From positions 1 through 64,000 of the forward strand of contig CAVRTQ010000022.1 in NCBI GenBank assembly GCA_963724195.1: DNA of 64,000 bases, read 5' to 3'. Positions 42,470 to 51,643 of this stretch are shown one piece after another (within the stretch, counting starts at the first letter, position 1; every line of letters starts with the position of its first letter). The notes beneath the pieces are model-generated. The model had not been told where the DNA came from, did not search any database, and was given only the letters and a program-made list of their open reading frames with translations. A program made the position numbers and the translations under genes. The stretch comes from Solirubrobacter sp963724195 (GTDB lineage Bacteria > Actinomycetota > Thermoleophilia > Solirubrobacterales > Solirubrobacteraceae).

Positions 42470-42955
42470 ATGGCCGCTCACGTGATCGTGCTCGCCAACC
42501 GCACCGCTGCAGCGCCGGAGTTGATCGAAGCGCTGGTCCATCGTGGCGAGCGTGGGCCGATCGTCGCGACGCTCGTCATGCCGGCCGGTGGTCCCGGAAC
42601 CGCCGAGCGATCGGTGGCCCAGGAACGGCTCGAAGGGGCGCTGATGGAGTGGCGCAACGCGGGCGTGACCGAGTGCGACGGCGTGGTCTGTGACCCCGTG
42701 CCGCTGGAGGCGCTGTCGGAGGTGTGGGACCCGATGCGCCACGACGAGGTCATCGTCTCCACCCTCCCGGGCCAGTCCTCGAAGTGGATCCGGTCCGATC
42801 TCCCCCACACCGTCGCGCGGTTCACGGGCGTGAGCGTGTTGCACGTGGTCGCGCAGGACCCCGAGACGCACGTGGAGACCTCACCCGTCCCGGCGCACCA
42901 GCGGGCCCCGCTCGGGCCGTTGAGTGTGCTGGCCTGGGGCGGGCGCCGGTCCTAG
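42470..42955 (+). CDS. UspA-like alpha/beta protein, hypothetical
   Basis: Intact, 161 residues from ATG 42470 with AAGGGAG upstream. Rossmann-like pattern: MAAHVIVLANRTAAAPELIE, VATLVMPAGG, DEVIVSTLPGQSSKWIRSDL, VSVLHVVAQDPETH. The spacing suggests a universal-stress-protein-type nucleotide-binding fold, but the G-2X-G-9X-G ATP motif is absent. Function unknown. Confidence 0.7.
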   Translation: MAAHVIVLANRTAAAPELIEALVHRGERGPIVATLVMPAGGPGTAERSVAQERLEGALMEWRNAGVTECDGVVCDPVPLEALSEVWDPMRHDEVIVSTLPGQSSKWIRSDLPHTVARFTGVSVLHVVAQDPETHVETSPVPAHQRAPLGPLSVLAWGGRRS

Positions 42956-43086
42956 CTCGTCCATCGCACCGGGCAGTGCCACCCTGACACTGGCGGTACT
43001 CCCACGGGCAGGGTGCGGCTGCCCGCTCGGCTGACACGAGCTACCTGGGCTTTTGAAGAGGCCCGAAGCGGGGAACACTTCCTCTT

Positions 43087-43440
43087 GTGCAACAGACCGT
43101 CCTCATCGTCGATGACCACGCCGGGTTCCGGCACGCCGCCAGGGCGCTGCTGGAGGCCGACGGGTACCGCGTCGTCGGCGAGAGCGCGACGGGGGGCGAG
43201 GGCATCGCGGCCGCCGAGCTCCTGCGGCCGGACCTCGTGCTGCTGGACCTCGGACTCCCCGACGTCGACGGGATCGAAGTGACCCGGCGTCTGAGTGCTC
43301 GGATGCGGCACTTGAAGGTCGTGCTGACCTCCAGCCGCGACGCCTCGGACTATCCGCCGCATTTCGACCACTGCGGCGCTCGGGGGTTCATCCCCAAGGC
43401 CGAGCTGTCGGGCTCCGCGTTGGCTGCCGCCGCGGCGTGA
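43087..43440 (+). CDS. Stand-alone response-regulator receiver domain
   Basis: Intact, 117 residues, GTG start. CheY-like: LIVDDHAGFRHAARALLE (acidic pair), LVLLDLGLPDVDG (phospho-acceptor Asp), VVLTSSRD (Thr/Ser) and FIPKAELSG (Lys). There is no output domain. Its stop overlaps the next membrane-protein start (GTGA), suggesting they work together; the cognate kinase is not adjacent. Confidence 0.88.
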   Translation: MQQTVLIVDDHAGFRHAARALLEADGYRVVGESATGGEGIAAAELLRPDLVLLDLGLPDVDGIEVTRRLSARMRHLKVVLTSSRDASDYPPHFDHCGARGFIPKAELSGSALAAAAA

Positions 43441-43976
43441 AACTTGCCGTCATGGCGGTGCTGGTCGCGCTCGCCGCGGCCGGCCTGCCGTCGATGGTGG
43501 GAGACGACGAGTGCGCCACGGCGCGCTCGCTCGAAGACGGCATGGCGTGGAGCTGGGGCCTGTCGTGGTGGCCGCCGGGCGGGACGTGCGAGTACTCGGA
43601 CGGCACGACGTTCGCGGCCGGCACCGTGTCCGGCTTCCTGATCGTGCTGGCGGGCGGAGCCCTGCTGTTGGTGCGGCGCAACGCCGAGACGCTCGCGACG
43701 GCGATCGTGTTCGGGTTGAGCGGGCTGACCGCGTGGATGCTCGGCCTGCCGCTCGGGTTCTTGCCGGCGGTGCTGATCGCGTTGCTCGTGACGCGCTCGT
43801 GGCGGGCGACGGGGGTGGCGGCGGGCGCGTTCTTGTTCGCGGCGTGCTTGTGGTTCGTCGGGGACTGGGCCTGGTCGTGGGCAGCCGCGATGGCGCTGGT
43901 CGGCGTGGCCGCGCTGCGCAACGGCTCATCGAGGGGGAAGGGAGCTGGCGTTTCGCTCGCGCGGCGGGCGGAGTAG
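43437..43976 (+). CDS. Polytopic membrane protein coupled to the receiver domain
   Basis: GTG start, 179 residues. Signal-like first helix, an external loop with two Cys (DDECATARS, GGTCEYSDG), then about four helices. The last 20 codons (NGSSRGKGAGVSL...) lie inside palindromic element copy 2, so the C-terminus is probably element-derived. Function unknown. Confidence 0.75.
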   Translation: MKLAVMAVLVALAAAGLPSMVGDDECATARSLEDGMAWSWGLSWWPPGGTCEYSDGTTFAAGTVSGFLIVLAGGALLLVRRNAETLATAIVFGLSGLTAWMLGLPLGFLPAVLIALLVTRSWRATGVAAGAFLFAACLWFVGDWAWSWAAAMALVGVAALRNGSSRGKGAGVSLARRAE

Positions 43977-44365
43977 CCGCGCTCGGGCTCCGCGTGGCAA
44001 GAACCCTCGGCGTGCCGCTCTCAGGCAAGTTACGGGCACCGGAAATCGCGAGGGGCGGTTGTGGTTGCTTCACACCGCTCCACGTCCGATAGATCGTGCT
44101 CGATCACGACCGCGCTCCGAACAAAGGGGGTGAGGAACAAACGTTAGCCAGGAGCGAACGTTTGTTCCTCACCCCTCCCCAGCGCGTGTTCGTTTCCACG
44201 AGATCCGCAGGAGGCCGACGGACGAGCGCGGCGCCCCACGAAATGTCAGTGGCCCGTAACTCGACTGAGAGCGGCACGCCAACCCGGCCGTGCCACGCGG
44301 AGCCCCGGCTCGGATGTTCAAGCCACTCCGCTCGCTAGCCGCTCCCCCTCCCTCGATGAGCCGTT
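43920..44365. repeat. Palindromic intergenic element, copy 2 (best defined)
   Basis: 446-bp imperfect palindrome between convergent genes. Four perfect inverted blocks in order: AACGGCTCATCGAGGG (43920-43935 with 44350-44365), GGGCTCCGCGTGGCA (43985-43999 with 44291-44305), GGCGTGCCGCTCTCAG (44009-44024 with 44265-44280), AGTTACGGGC (44028-44037 with 44252-44261), with a hairpin at 44127-44175 near the centre. The left arm shares AACGGCTCATCGAGGGGGAA and CTCGATCACGACCGCGCTC exactly with copy 3. The arms form the 3' codons of both flanking genes. Confidence 0.8.
44127..44175. terminator. Perfect 19-bp central hairpin of palindromic element copy 2
   Basis: GGGGTGAGGAACAAACGTT (44127-44145) pairs at 19 of 19 positions with 44157-44175 around an 11-nt loop. 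It lies between convergent genes and may stop transcription from both sides. No T-tract. The inner CAAACGT/ACGTTTG recurs in copy 3. Confidence 0.75.
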
Positions 44366-46012
44366 GACGCCGTTCCGGGCCAGGAACCGGTCGATCTGCG
44401 CCGCGCCGACCGAGGCGCCGAGCTCCAACGAAGGCGGCGAGTTGGCCACGATCCACCACCCCACGAGCCGCGCCTCGGGGACCGCCTCCGCCGGCATCCA
44501 GCCCCCGAGCCGGCCCGGGGGCGGAGCCTCAGCGAACGCACGCGCAGAACGCGCGACCAGCGAGGACCCGTCCACCGCGCCCCAATCGACCACGCGCCCA
44601 CCCGCGACCCAGATCGCGTCGAACCGCCCCCGCGCCGACGGATGCGGCGCCAACACCAACCGCGCCCCCGTGTGGATCGCGCGCAGAACGCCGCCGAGCC
44701 GGGCCAACAGCGACTCCAGCCGCTCGCGGCGGCGCGCGAGCCACGCCGCGCGCTCGTACCGTTGCGCGGCGCTCGCCTCCGCGATCTGCTCGTCCACGCG
44801 CGCGAGCAGCGCCTCGCCGCCGCTCCGGCCGACGAACAGCCGCAGCGCCGCGTCCAGCCGTTCGCGGTAGACGTTCGGGTCCAGGTCGTTCAGGCAGGGC
44901 GAGAGGCAGCGCCCCATCTGGCCGTAGGCGGAGGGATGCTCGCGCCGGGGCATCGACCGCCCGCAGTGGCGGAGGCCGAAGAGCGAGTTCAACTGCTCGA
45001 CCAGCTCGGCCGCGGCGGCGCGGCCGCGGACGGGGCCGACGCAGACGGCGTGGCCGGCGGCCGGCTCGCGGGCGACTTCCAGGATCGGGAACGGGATGTC
45101 CAGCCGGCAGCGGATGTAGACGTAGCCGTCGGGGTCGGCCTTGCCGCGGACGTTGCCGGGCGGCTTCAACGCCTTGATCAACCGGTCTTCCAACAACAGC
45201 GCGCCGAGCTCGCTCTCCGTCACGGTGTGGTCCACGTGCTCGGCCTGCTGCGTCCACGACGCGCCGGAGGTGAAGTGGGACCGCGCCCGCACCCGCAGGT
45301 CCACGGACTTGCCGACGTACAGCGGTTTGCCGTCGGCGTCGCGGAAGATGTAGACGCCCGGCTCGTGCGGGAGCGCCGCGAGATGGGGCCGCTCGCCGCG
45401 CGGCCGGTTCGGCACCGAGGGCGGCCGGGCCCGCACCTTCCGCGCACCGAGCAGGTTGAGCGCGTCGCCGATGGTCGGCGCGTTCGCGCACAGGCGCCCG
45501 AACAGCGCGCAGAAGACCTGCGCGCACGTGCGCGCGTCGGGCAACGCGCGGTGGACCTCGTGCACCTCCACCCCCAAGGCGCCGGCCAGTCGCGCGAGTC
45601 CGCGCTTCTGCTGCAGCGGCGCGAAGCGCCGCGCCATCTGGACCGTGCAGATCACCGGCGGGTCGGGCCACTGCAACGCGGCCCGCGCGAACGCCTGGCG
45701 CAGCACGCGCACGTCGAACCGCGCGTTGTGCGCGACCAGCACGCGCCCGCGGAGCATCTTCTCCAGCCGCGGGAGCACCTCCTCGAGCGGCGGCGCCCCG
45801 TTCACCATCTCCTGCGAGATCCCCGTGAAGCGCTGGATACCGCGCCCCAGCGGCGTGGCGACGCTCACCAGCGAGTCCCATTCCTCGTGCAGCTCACCGC
45901 CGCCGACCAGGACCGCGCCGATCTCGGTCAACTCGCAGCGGTCGCCGCTCAGGCCGTTGGTCTCGGTATCGACGGCGATGTACTCGGTGGTGGCGGTCGG
46001 CTGGTCGAACAT
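44318..46012 (-). CDS. DEDD exonuclease fused to a GIY-YIG (UvrC/Cho-like) nuclease
   Basis: Intact, 564 residues. N-terminal DnaQ-type 3'-5' exonuclease (YIAVDTETNGL, LVAHNARFDVRVL, HRALPDARTCAQVF), then a GIY-YIG domain (EPGVYIFRDADGKPLYVGKS, VDLRVRARSHF), a UvrC-like Cys region (GQMGRCLSPC) and a helical Arg-rich C-terminal part. Such fusions occur in actinobacteria and are assigned to DNA repair. The last codons (NGSSREGERLASGVA) come from palindromic element copy 2. The start ATG 46012 avoids a long unconserved extension. Confidence 0.9.
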   Translation of the reverse strand: MFDQPTATTEYIAVDTETNGLSGDRCELTEIGAVLVGGGELHEEWDSLVSVATPLGRGIQRFTGISQEMVNGAPPLEEVLPRLEKMLRGRVLVAHNARFDVRVLRQAFARAALQWPDPPVICTVQMARRFAPLQQKRGLARLAGALGVEVHEVHRALPDARTCAQVFCALFGRLCANAPTIGDALNLLGARKVRARPPSVPNRPRGERPHLAALPHEPGVYIFRDADGKPLYVGKSVDLRVRARSHFTSGASWTQQAEHVDHTVTESELGALLLEDRLIKALKPPGNVRGKADPDGYVYIRCRLDIPFPILEVAREPAAGHAVCVGPVRGRAAAAELVEQLNSLFGLRHCGRSMPRREHPSAYGQMGRCLSPCLNDLDPNVYRERLDAALRLFVGRSGGEALLARVDEQIAEASAAQRYERAAWLARRRERLESLLARLGGVLRAIHTGARLVLAPHPSARGRFDAIWVAGGRVVDWGAVDGSSLVARSARAFAEAPPPGRLGGWMPAEAVPEARLVGWWIVANSPPSLELGASVGAAQIDRFLARNGVNGSSREGERLASGVA

Positions 46013-46088
46013 GCGTTCGTCAGCATCGCGCCCGGGTCGGACGGTGCAACGGCGCTTGCACACCCCGAACAGCGGTAACGTCCCGCCC

Positions 46089-46508
46089 GTGCGCCGCCGC
46101 CTGCTCATGACCGTCACCCTCGTGACCGTTGCGGCCGGCTGCGGCGGCCAGGACCGACGCGTGAACGAGCCGCGCCCCGCGCCGCTGGTGAACCTGACCG
46201 CCGCCGTGCAGGACGACGTCATCCGCGTCTCCCCCAGCACCGTCGGCGCGGGCCAGATCGTGCTGGTCATCTCCAACCAGTCCGACCAGCCCCAGCGCGT
46301 CACGTTCAAGACGGACGAGCTCGGCGGCACCCGCGGCGGACGCACCGCCTCCTCGCCGGTGATCCCGGCCAAGTCCACCGGCCGCCTCACGCTCGACGCC
46401 CGCGAGGGCCGCTACTCGGTCAGCGTCGCCGACGACGCCATCCGCGCCGCGCCGGTGTTCGTCGGCCCGCCGCGCAAGTCCGGGCAGAACCAGGTCCTGC
46501 TTCCCTGA
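46089..46508 (+). CDS. Cupredoxin-like lipoprotein
   Basis: Intact, 139 residues, GTG start. Lipobox VTVAAGCGG; the mature part is a single beta-sandwich (DDVIRVSPSTVGAGQIVLVI, NQSDQPQRVTFKTDEL, LDAREGRYSVSVADDA) of the cupredoxin type, but the usual Cys-His copper ligands are absent, so it probably does not bind copper. Located on the outer membrane face. It lies 7 bp upstream of corA. Confidence 0.75.
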   Translation: MRRRLLMTVTLVTVAAGCGGQDRRVNEPRPAPLVNLTAAVQDDVIRVSPSTVGAGQIVLVISNQSDQPQRVTFKTDELGGTRGGRTASSPVIPAKSTGRLTLDAREGRYSVSVADDAIRAAPVFVGPPRKSGQNQVLLP

Positions 46509-46515
46509 CCGCTCG

Positions 46516-47449
46516 TGCACGTTCTCACGACCGTCGACGAGGCCGCAGATCGCGCGCCTGCGCGACCGCGACGAGTTCTTCTGGGTCGACCTCGTGCACC
46601 CGTCCGACGACGAGGTCGATCGCCTCGGCGCGGCGCTCGACCTGCACCCGGTGGCGCTCGAGGACACGCGCGAGTTCGGCCAGCGGCCGAAGGTCGACCC
46701 GTACGAGACGCACCTGCTGCTCGTCTTCTTCACCGTCAGCCGCGACGCCACGCCGCTCGAGGTCCACATCTACGTCTCGGGCGGCTTCATCGCCACGATC
46801 CGCCACGACGACTGCACCGCGCTCGACGACCTGCACGAGGCGCCTCGCCCGGCAGTCGACCGCACGACGAGGAGGTGCTCGTCTACCGCATCCTCGACGG
46901 CCTGACCGACGCCTACTACCCCGTCATCGCCAAGCTCGAGTACCAGATCGACGAGCTCGAAGGCGATGTGCTCGTCGCGCCCGCGGCGCGAGCAACTGAG
47001 CCGCAGCTACCGCCTCAAGCAGACCGTGCGCGAGCTGCACCGGCTCGCCGACGCCCAGCACGACCAGTTCCACGCCGCCCATCAGAGCATCCTCGCGCTC
47101 GAGGGCTTCGCCGCGAGCTCGAAGCCCTACCTGCGCGACATCGGTCGACCACCTGCAGCAGATCGCCGGCGAGTTCCAGCGCCAGACCGACGACCTGATC
47201 TCGCTGACGCAGACCTACTTCAACGCCAACGCCGACCGCCTGAACACCGTCGCCACGCGGCTCACGATCGGCGGCACGCTCTTCCTCGCCTGGACGTTCA
47301 TCACCGGCTTCTTCGGCCAGAACTTCGGCTGGCTCGTCGACAACATGGAGAGCAAGCGAGACTTCCTGATGTTCGGCGTCGGCGGCCTCACGATCCCGAC
47401 TGTGATCCTGCTCACGCTGTTCTGGGTCAAGAGGCGCGACTGGTTCTGA
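46516..47449 (+). CDS. corA: CorA-family divalent cation transporter (about four frameshifts)
   Basis: CorA N-terminal domain (FFWVDLVHPSDDEVDRLGAA, DTREFGQRPKVDPYETHLLL), long helix (YYPVIAKLEYQIDELEGDVL) and two C-terminal helices around GFFGQNFGWL, with GQN replacing the usual GMN pore motif. It conducts Mg2+ or related ions as a pentamer. Single-base shifts near 46545, 46855, 46985 and 47145 scatter the protein over frames. GTG start at 46516, just after the lipoprotein gene. Confidence 0.87.
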
Positions 47450-47469
47450 GCCGGGTATACGCTCCGCCC

Positions 47470-48719
47470 ATGTCCGTCGACATCCAGCCCAGATCGCCAC
47501 GCTCGACGTCGAGCCCGGCGAGCTCCCCTCGACGATGGCCGCCTGGGTCATCCGCGCCGAGCGCGAGGGCGAGCCGACCGAGGCCTTCCAGCTGGAGGAG
47601 ATGGAGGTACCGCAGCCGGCGGCGTTCGAGGTGATCGTGCGCGTGATGGCCGCGGGCGTGAACTTCAACAACGTGTGGGCGGCGCTGGGCAAGCCGGTCT
47701 CGGTGTTCCGCTACCGCCAGGAGGACCACCACATCGGCGGCTCCGACGCGTCCGGGATCGTGTGGAAGGTCGGCGAGGGGGTCACGCGCTGGAAGCCCGG
47801 TGACGAGGTCGTCGTGCACTGCAACCAGGCCTCCTACGAGGACCCCGAGGTGCACGGGCTGGACCCGCTCGCCGCGCCGTCGCAGCAGATCTGGGGCTAC
47901 GAGACCACGTGGGGGTCGTTCGCGCAGTTCTGCAAGGTGCAGGCCCAGCAGCTGCTGCCCAAGCCGAAGAACCTCGCGTGGGAGGAGGCGGCGAGCTACG
48001 GCCTGACGTTCTTCACCGCGTACCGCATGCTCGTCGACCAGGCGCGCCTGCAGGAGGGCCACCGCGTGCTCATCTGGGGCGGCGCGGGCGGCCTGGGCGT
48101 GTTCGCCCACCAGCTGTGCAGGCTCTCCGGCGCGGACGCCGTCGGGGTCGTGTCCAGCCCCGAGAAGGGCGAGCTGGTCAAGCAGCTCGGCGCGGTCGAC
48201 TACATCGACCGCAACGAGTTCACGGGCATGATGCGCCGCGGCGACGAGGACCCCGACCAGGAGAAGGCGCGCTTCAAGGAGTCACGCCGCTTCGGCAAGG
48301 CCGTGGCCGAGAAGCTCGGCGGAGAGCCCGACATCGTGTTCGAGCACGTCGGCCGCGCCACGTTCCCGACCAGCGTGCTCGTCGTCAAGCCGTTCGGCAC
48401 GGTCGTGATCTGCGGCGCCACGTCCGGCCACACGCTCGATTTCGACGTCCGCTACCTGTGGATGCGCCAGAAGAAGATCATCGGCAGCCACTTCGCGAAC
48501 GCCTGGGAATGCCACCGCGCGAACGAGCTGATCACGGCGGGGAAGGTCCGTCCCGTACTCTGGAGGACGCTCGGCTTCGATCAGGTCGCCGAGGCACACC
48601 AGCTCATGTACGAGAACAAGCACCTCGGAAAGATCTCGATCCTCGTCGGCGCGGAATCCGAGGGGCTAGGACGAACAGCGGACGGCCCGGGCGCGATCCG
48701 GGCGGAGGTGGGGGCCTAG
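47470..48719 (+). CDS. ccr: Crotonyl-CoA carboxylase/reductase (N-terminal frameshift)
   Basis: Medium-chain dehydrogenase family. Typical CCR sequence: TMAAWVIRAEREGEPTEAFQ, GVNFNNVWAALGKPV, HHIGGSDASGIVWKVGEGV, WGGAGGLGVFAHQLCRL (NADPH site), RYLWMRQKKIIGSHFANAWE. It reductively carboxylates crotonyl-CoA to ethylmalonyl-CoA. A one-base deletion near 47490 breaks the first residues (MSVDIQP|QIATLDVEPGEL). Together with ecm and meaB (53.3-56.3 kb) it indicates an ethylmalonyl-CoA pathway for C2 assimilation. Confidence 0.94.
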
Positions 48720-49055
48720 ATGGCACTCGGAGTAGCGCAGATCCCGTGGTACGCGACCCTGTTCCGGGGTGACCAGTTCGCAGCGGCGGTGGCCGAGATC
48801 GCGCCGATCTCGCTGCGGTACGGCGCGTTGGACTACATCGTCTACCGCAACCGCGACGATCAGTACAAGTTCATGCAGTGCGCCACCTGGGCCTCCAAGG
48901 CCGAGTGGGAGGCGTACTGGTACGGGCCGGAGATGACGACCTTCAAGACCATCCACTCCGGCTGGTACCAGGTGCCGGTGCTGTACACCTTCGCCGACAT
49001 CGTCGCCTCGGGCTCGCGTGAGTCCAACGGCGTCGACGTCCTCGCCTCCAGCTAG
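48720..49055 (+). CDS. ABM/dimeric-barrel-like small protein
   Basis: Intact, 111 residues, ATG directly after the ccr stop. Aromatic-rich: QIPWYATLFRGDQFAAAV, YIVYRNRDDQYKFMQCATWA, EWEAYWYGPEMTTF. The spacing of beta and alpha segments suggests a ferredoxin-like dimeric alpha-beta barrel (antibiotic biosynthesis monooxygenase fold). Likely co-transcribed with ccr; role unknown. Confidence 0.75.
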   Translation: MALGVAQIPWYATLFRGDQFAAAVAEIAPISLRYGALDYIVYRNRDDQYKFMQCATWASKAEWEAYWYGPEMTTFKTIHSGWYQVPVLYTFADIVASGSRESNGVDVLASS

Positions 49056-49065
49056 GTCGACGCGC

Positions 49066-49788
49066 TCAGGAAGCTGCTTCCCGCTTGGTGATCCGCGCGA
49101 TCCCGAGCAGCAAGGGGGAGCAGCATCCAGAGTGCGAGCGCGGTGCCGGCGTGCGCCCACTGCGTGCCGGTGAGGACCTCGGCGGGCAGTCGGTCGAGCG
49201 CGAGGCGCGTGTCCAGCCACGGCGCGACGTCGGCGAAGAAGGACAGCGAGGCCACGATCGTCCAGGCGATCGGCAGCGCGAACAGCGCGGTGATCGCGGG
49301 CGTGGAGGCAAGCACGACCATGCCGAACGCGACGCCGACGATCATCCCGGTGGTCAGGTAGACCGCCGACTGGCCGATCAGCGGAGCGGCGTCGGCCCAG
49401 GTGCCTTCGACGCCCGCTGAGGCGACGAGGACGCCGGCGGCGGCGACCGCGACGGACGTCGCGACCATCCCCAGGGCGAACGTGAGGCCGGCGATCAACT
49501 TCGCGCCCACGACGCGGGAACGTACCGGGACCAGCGCGAAGGTGATCATCCCGGTGCGCTGGGACCACTCCGACGTGATCAGCAGGACGCCGGCGATCGG
49601 CAGCAGGATGGCCGCGGGCCGGATGGCGACGTCGAGCAGGGCGGCGAAGGTGTGATCGGCCGCATCACCGGTGACGACACGGACGATCACCACGAGCACG
49701 GTGAGCGCGACAATGGCGACCTGGAGCCAGAACCCGGCGCGGGTGTTGACCATCTTGCGCAACTCGACGCTGACGAGGGTCGTGGTGC

Positions 49789-49792
<4 letters not shown>
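49066..49792 (-). CDS. ABC-2 type exporter permease (C-terminal frameshift)
   Basis: Six-helix ABC-2 permease, about 242 residues (MSTTTLVSVELRKMVNTRAG, LLITSEWSQRTGMITFALVP, MIVGVAFGMVVLAS). An extra C near 49110 diverts the end; removing it gives LLLGIARITKREAAS and a stop at 49066. ATG overlaps the ATPase stop (49789-49792). Part of a TetR-controlled exporter operon. Confidence 0.85.
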
Positions 49793-50530
<738 letters not shown>

Positions 50531-50534
<4 letters not shown>

Positions 50535-50998
50535 GACCGCGGGCTCGCGACGGCCGGGGTCACGGACGCGGTCGACGAGCGCCCCGCGACGCGGACGATG
50601 GCGGCGCTGACGGCGAGGATCGACAGCAGGCCGACCCACTGCAGCGCGTCGCCCATCCCGTCGCCCCAGTAGGGCTTGGACGGGCCGACTTCCACGGGGA
50701 TGACGTGGAAGAACGCGAAGGCGACGATCTCGATCCAGGCCACGGTCACGGCCACCCGAGCTGCGGAGCGGTGCTTGAACGCGACCAAGGAGCCGGCGAT
50801 CAGCACGGCGACGAGGCTCGACAGGTGCTGGGGCTTGAGGAACGTCTCGAGCACGCCGGCCGACGGGTCGACGCGCAGGTCGTCGAAGACCGCGAGGTTG
50901 AGGATCAGGAGCGCCAGCAGGCCCCCGGTCAGGCCGAGCAGCAACCGGGCGGGATGCCCGGAGGGCTTGTCGGTGCGGAGGGCGGTGAGGGTTGGCAT
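50531..50998 (-). CDS. Four-helix membrane protein of the exporter operon
   Basis: Intact, 155 residues with about four helices (LLLGLTGGLLALLILNLAVF, LSSLVAVLIAGSLVAF, VTVAWIEIVAFAFFHVIPVE, WVGLLSILAVSAAIVRVAG). No known family. First gene of the operon divergent from TetR; probably cooperates with or is protected by the exporter. Confidence 0.75.
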
Positions 50999-51007
50999 GG
51001 GAAGAAC

Positions 51008-51020
51008 ATAACTTTGTTAT
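51008..51020. promoter_or_regulatory. Palindromic operator between TetR gene and exporter operon
   Basis: ATAAC-TTT-GTTAT lies in the 54-bp gap between divergent genes, 10 bp upstream of the 50998 start. The only AT-rich palindrome in the gap, it is a good candidate for the TetR binding site and would block both promoters. Confidence 0.55.
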
Positions 51021-51052
51021 TGACGCGTGCCTAGTGCGGCTACCATGCGTGC

Positions 51053-51643
51053 GTGCCCCGCCCATCGACCACGCGGGAGACCCTGCTCGACGCGGCGATG
51101 CGCCTGCTGGAAGAGCGCGGTCCCGGCGCGCTGCGCATCCGTGACGTGGCGGACGCGGCCCAGCAGTCGACGATGGGCGTCTACACGCACTTCGGGTCAA
51201 AGCAAGGCCTGCTGGAGCAGCTCTACCTGCACGGCTTCCGGCGGCTGGAAGACCGCCTCGCCGGCGTCGGCTCGGGCGGCGACGGGCGGCAGGAGCTGCT
51301 GGCGTTCGCGCTGGCCTACCGCGCCTTCGCGGTCGACAACGAGGCGCTGTACGGGCTCATGTTCGAGCGCGCGACGCCGGACTTCATTCCCTCGGACGCC
51401 AGCCGGATGGCCGGGCTGGTCACGTTCGAGCTGCTCGCGGCGCGCGTCGCCGAGTGGCGGCCGGAGTTCACGAACCCGGCGGCTGACGCGCACCTCGTGT
51501 GGGCGACGATGCACGGCCTGGTCAGCATCGAGCTGATGCACGACCGGTGGGGCGGGCCGCTGGTCGCGCACCTGCAGGGCGACCCCGAGCGCAGCTACGC
51601 GACCGCCATCGGCTCGCTGCTAGACGGCCTGCACGGCCGCTAG
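51053..51643 (+). CDS. TetR/AcrR-family transcriptional regulator
   Basis: Intact, 196 residues, GTG start. N-terminal helix-turn-helix (RETLLDAAMRLLEERGPGAL, RIRDVADAAQQSTMGVYTHF, GSKQGLLEQLY) and a TetR_C-like ligand-binding domain (ALYGLMFERATPDFIPSD). It probably represses the divergent exporter operon and itself. Its 3' end overlaps the convergent MBL gene by 4 bp. Confidence 0.92.
   Translation: MPRPSTTRETLLDAAMRLLEERGPGALRIRDVADAAQQSTMGVYTHFGSKQGLLEQLYLHGFRRLEDRLAGVGSGGDGRQELLAFALAYRAFAVDNEALYGLMFERATPDFIPSDASRMAGLVTFELLAARVAEWRPEFTNPAADAHLVWATMHGLVSIELMHDRWGGPLVAHLQGDPERSYATAIGSLLDGLHGR

Noticed and set aside
43920..44365. CRISPR array or insertion sequence
   Set aside because: There are no regularly spaced direct repeats, no cas or transposase gene, and no flanking target duplication; the structure is one nested palindrome.
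44318..46012. Restriction or defence nuclease
   Set aside because: The DnaQ-like exonuclease plus GIY-YIG plus UvrC-like Cys region matches the known DNA-repair-type fusion, and no methylase or defence partner is adjacent.
46089..46508. Copper-binding cupredoxin
   Set aside because: The beta-sandwich pattern is present but the mature protein has no Cys/His copper ligands.
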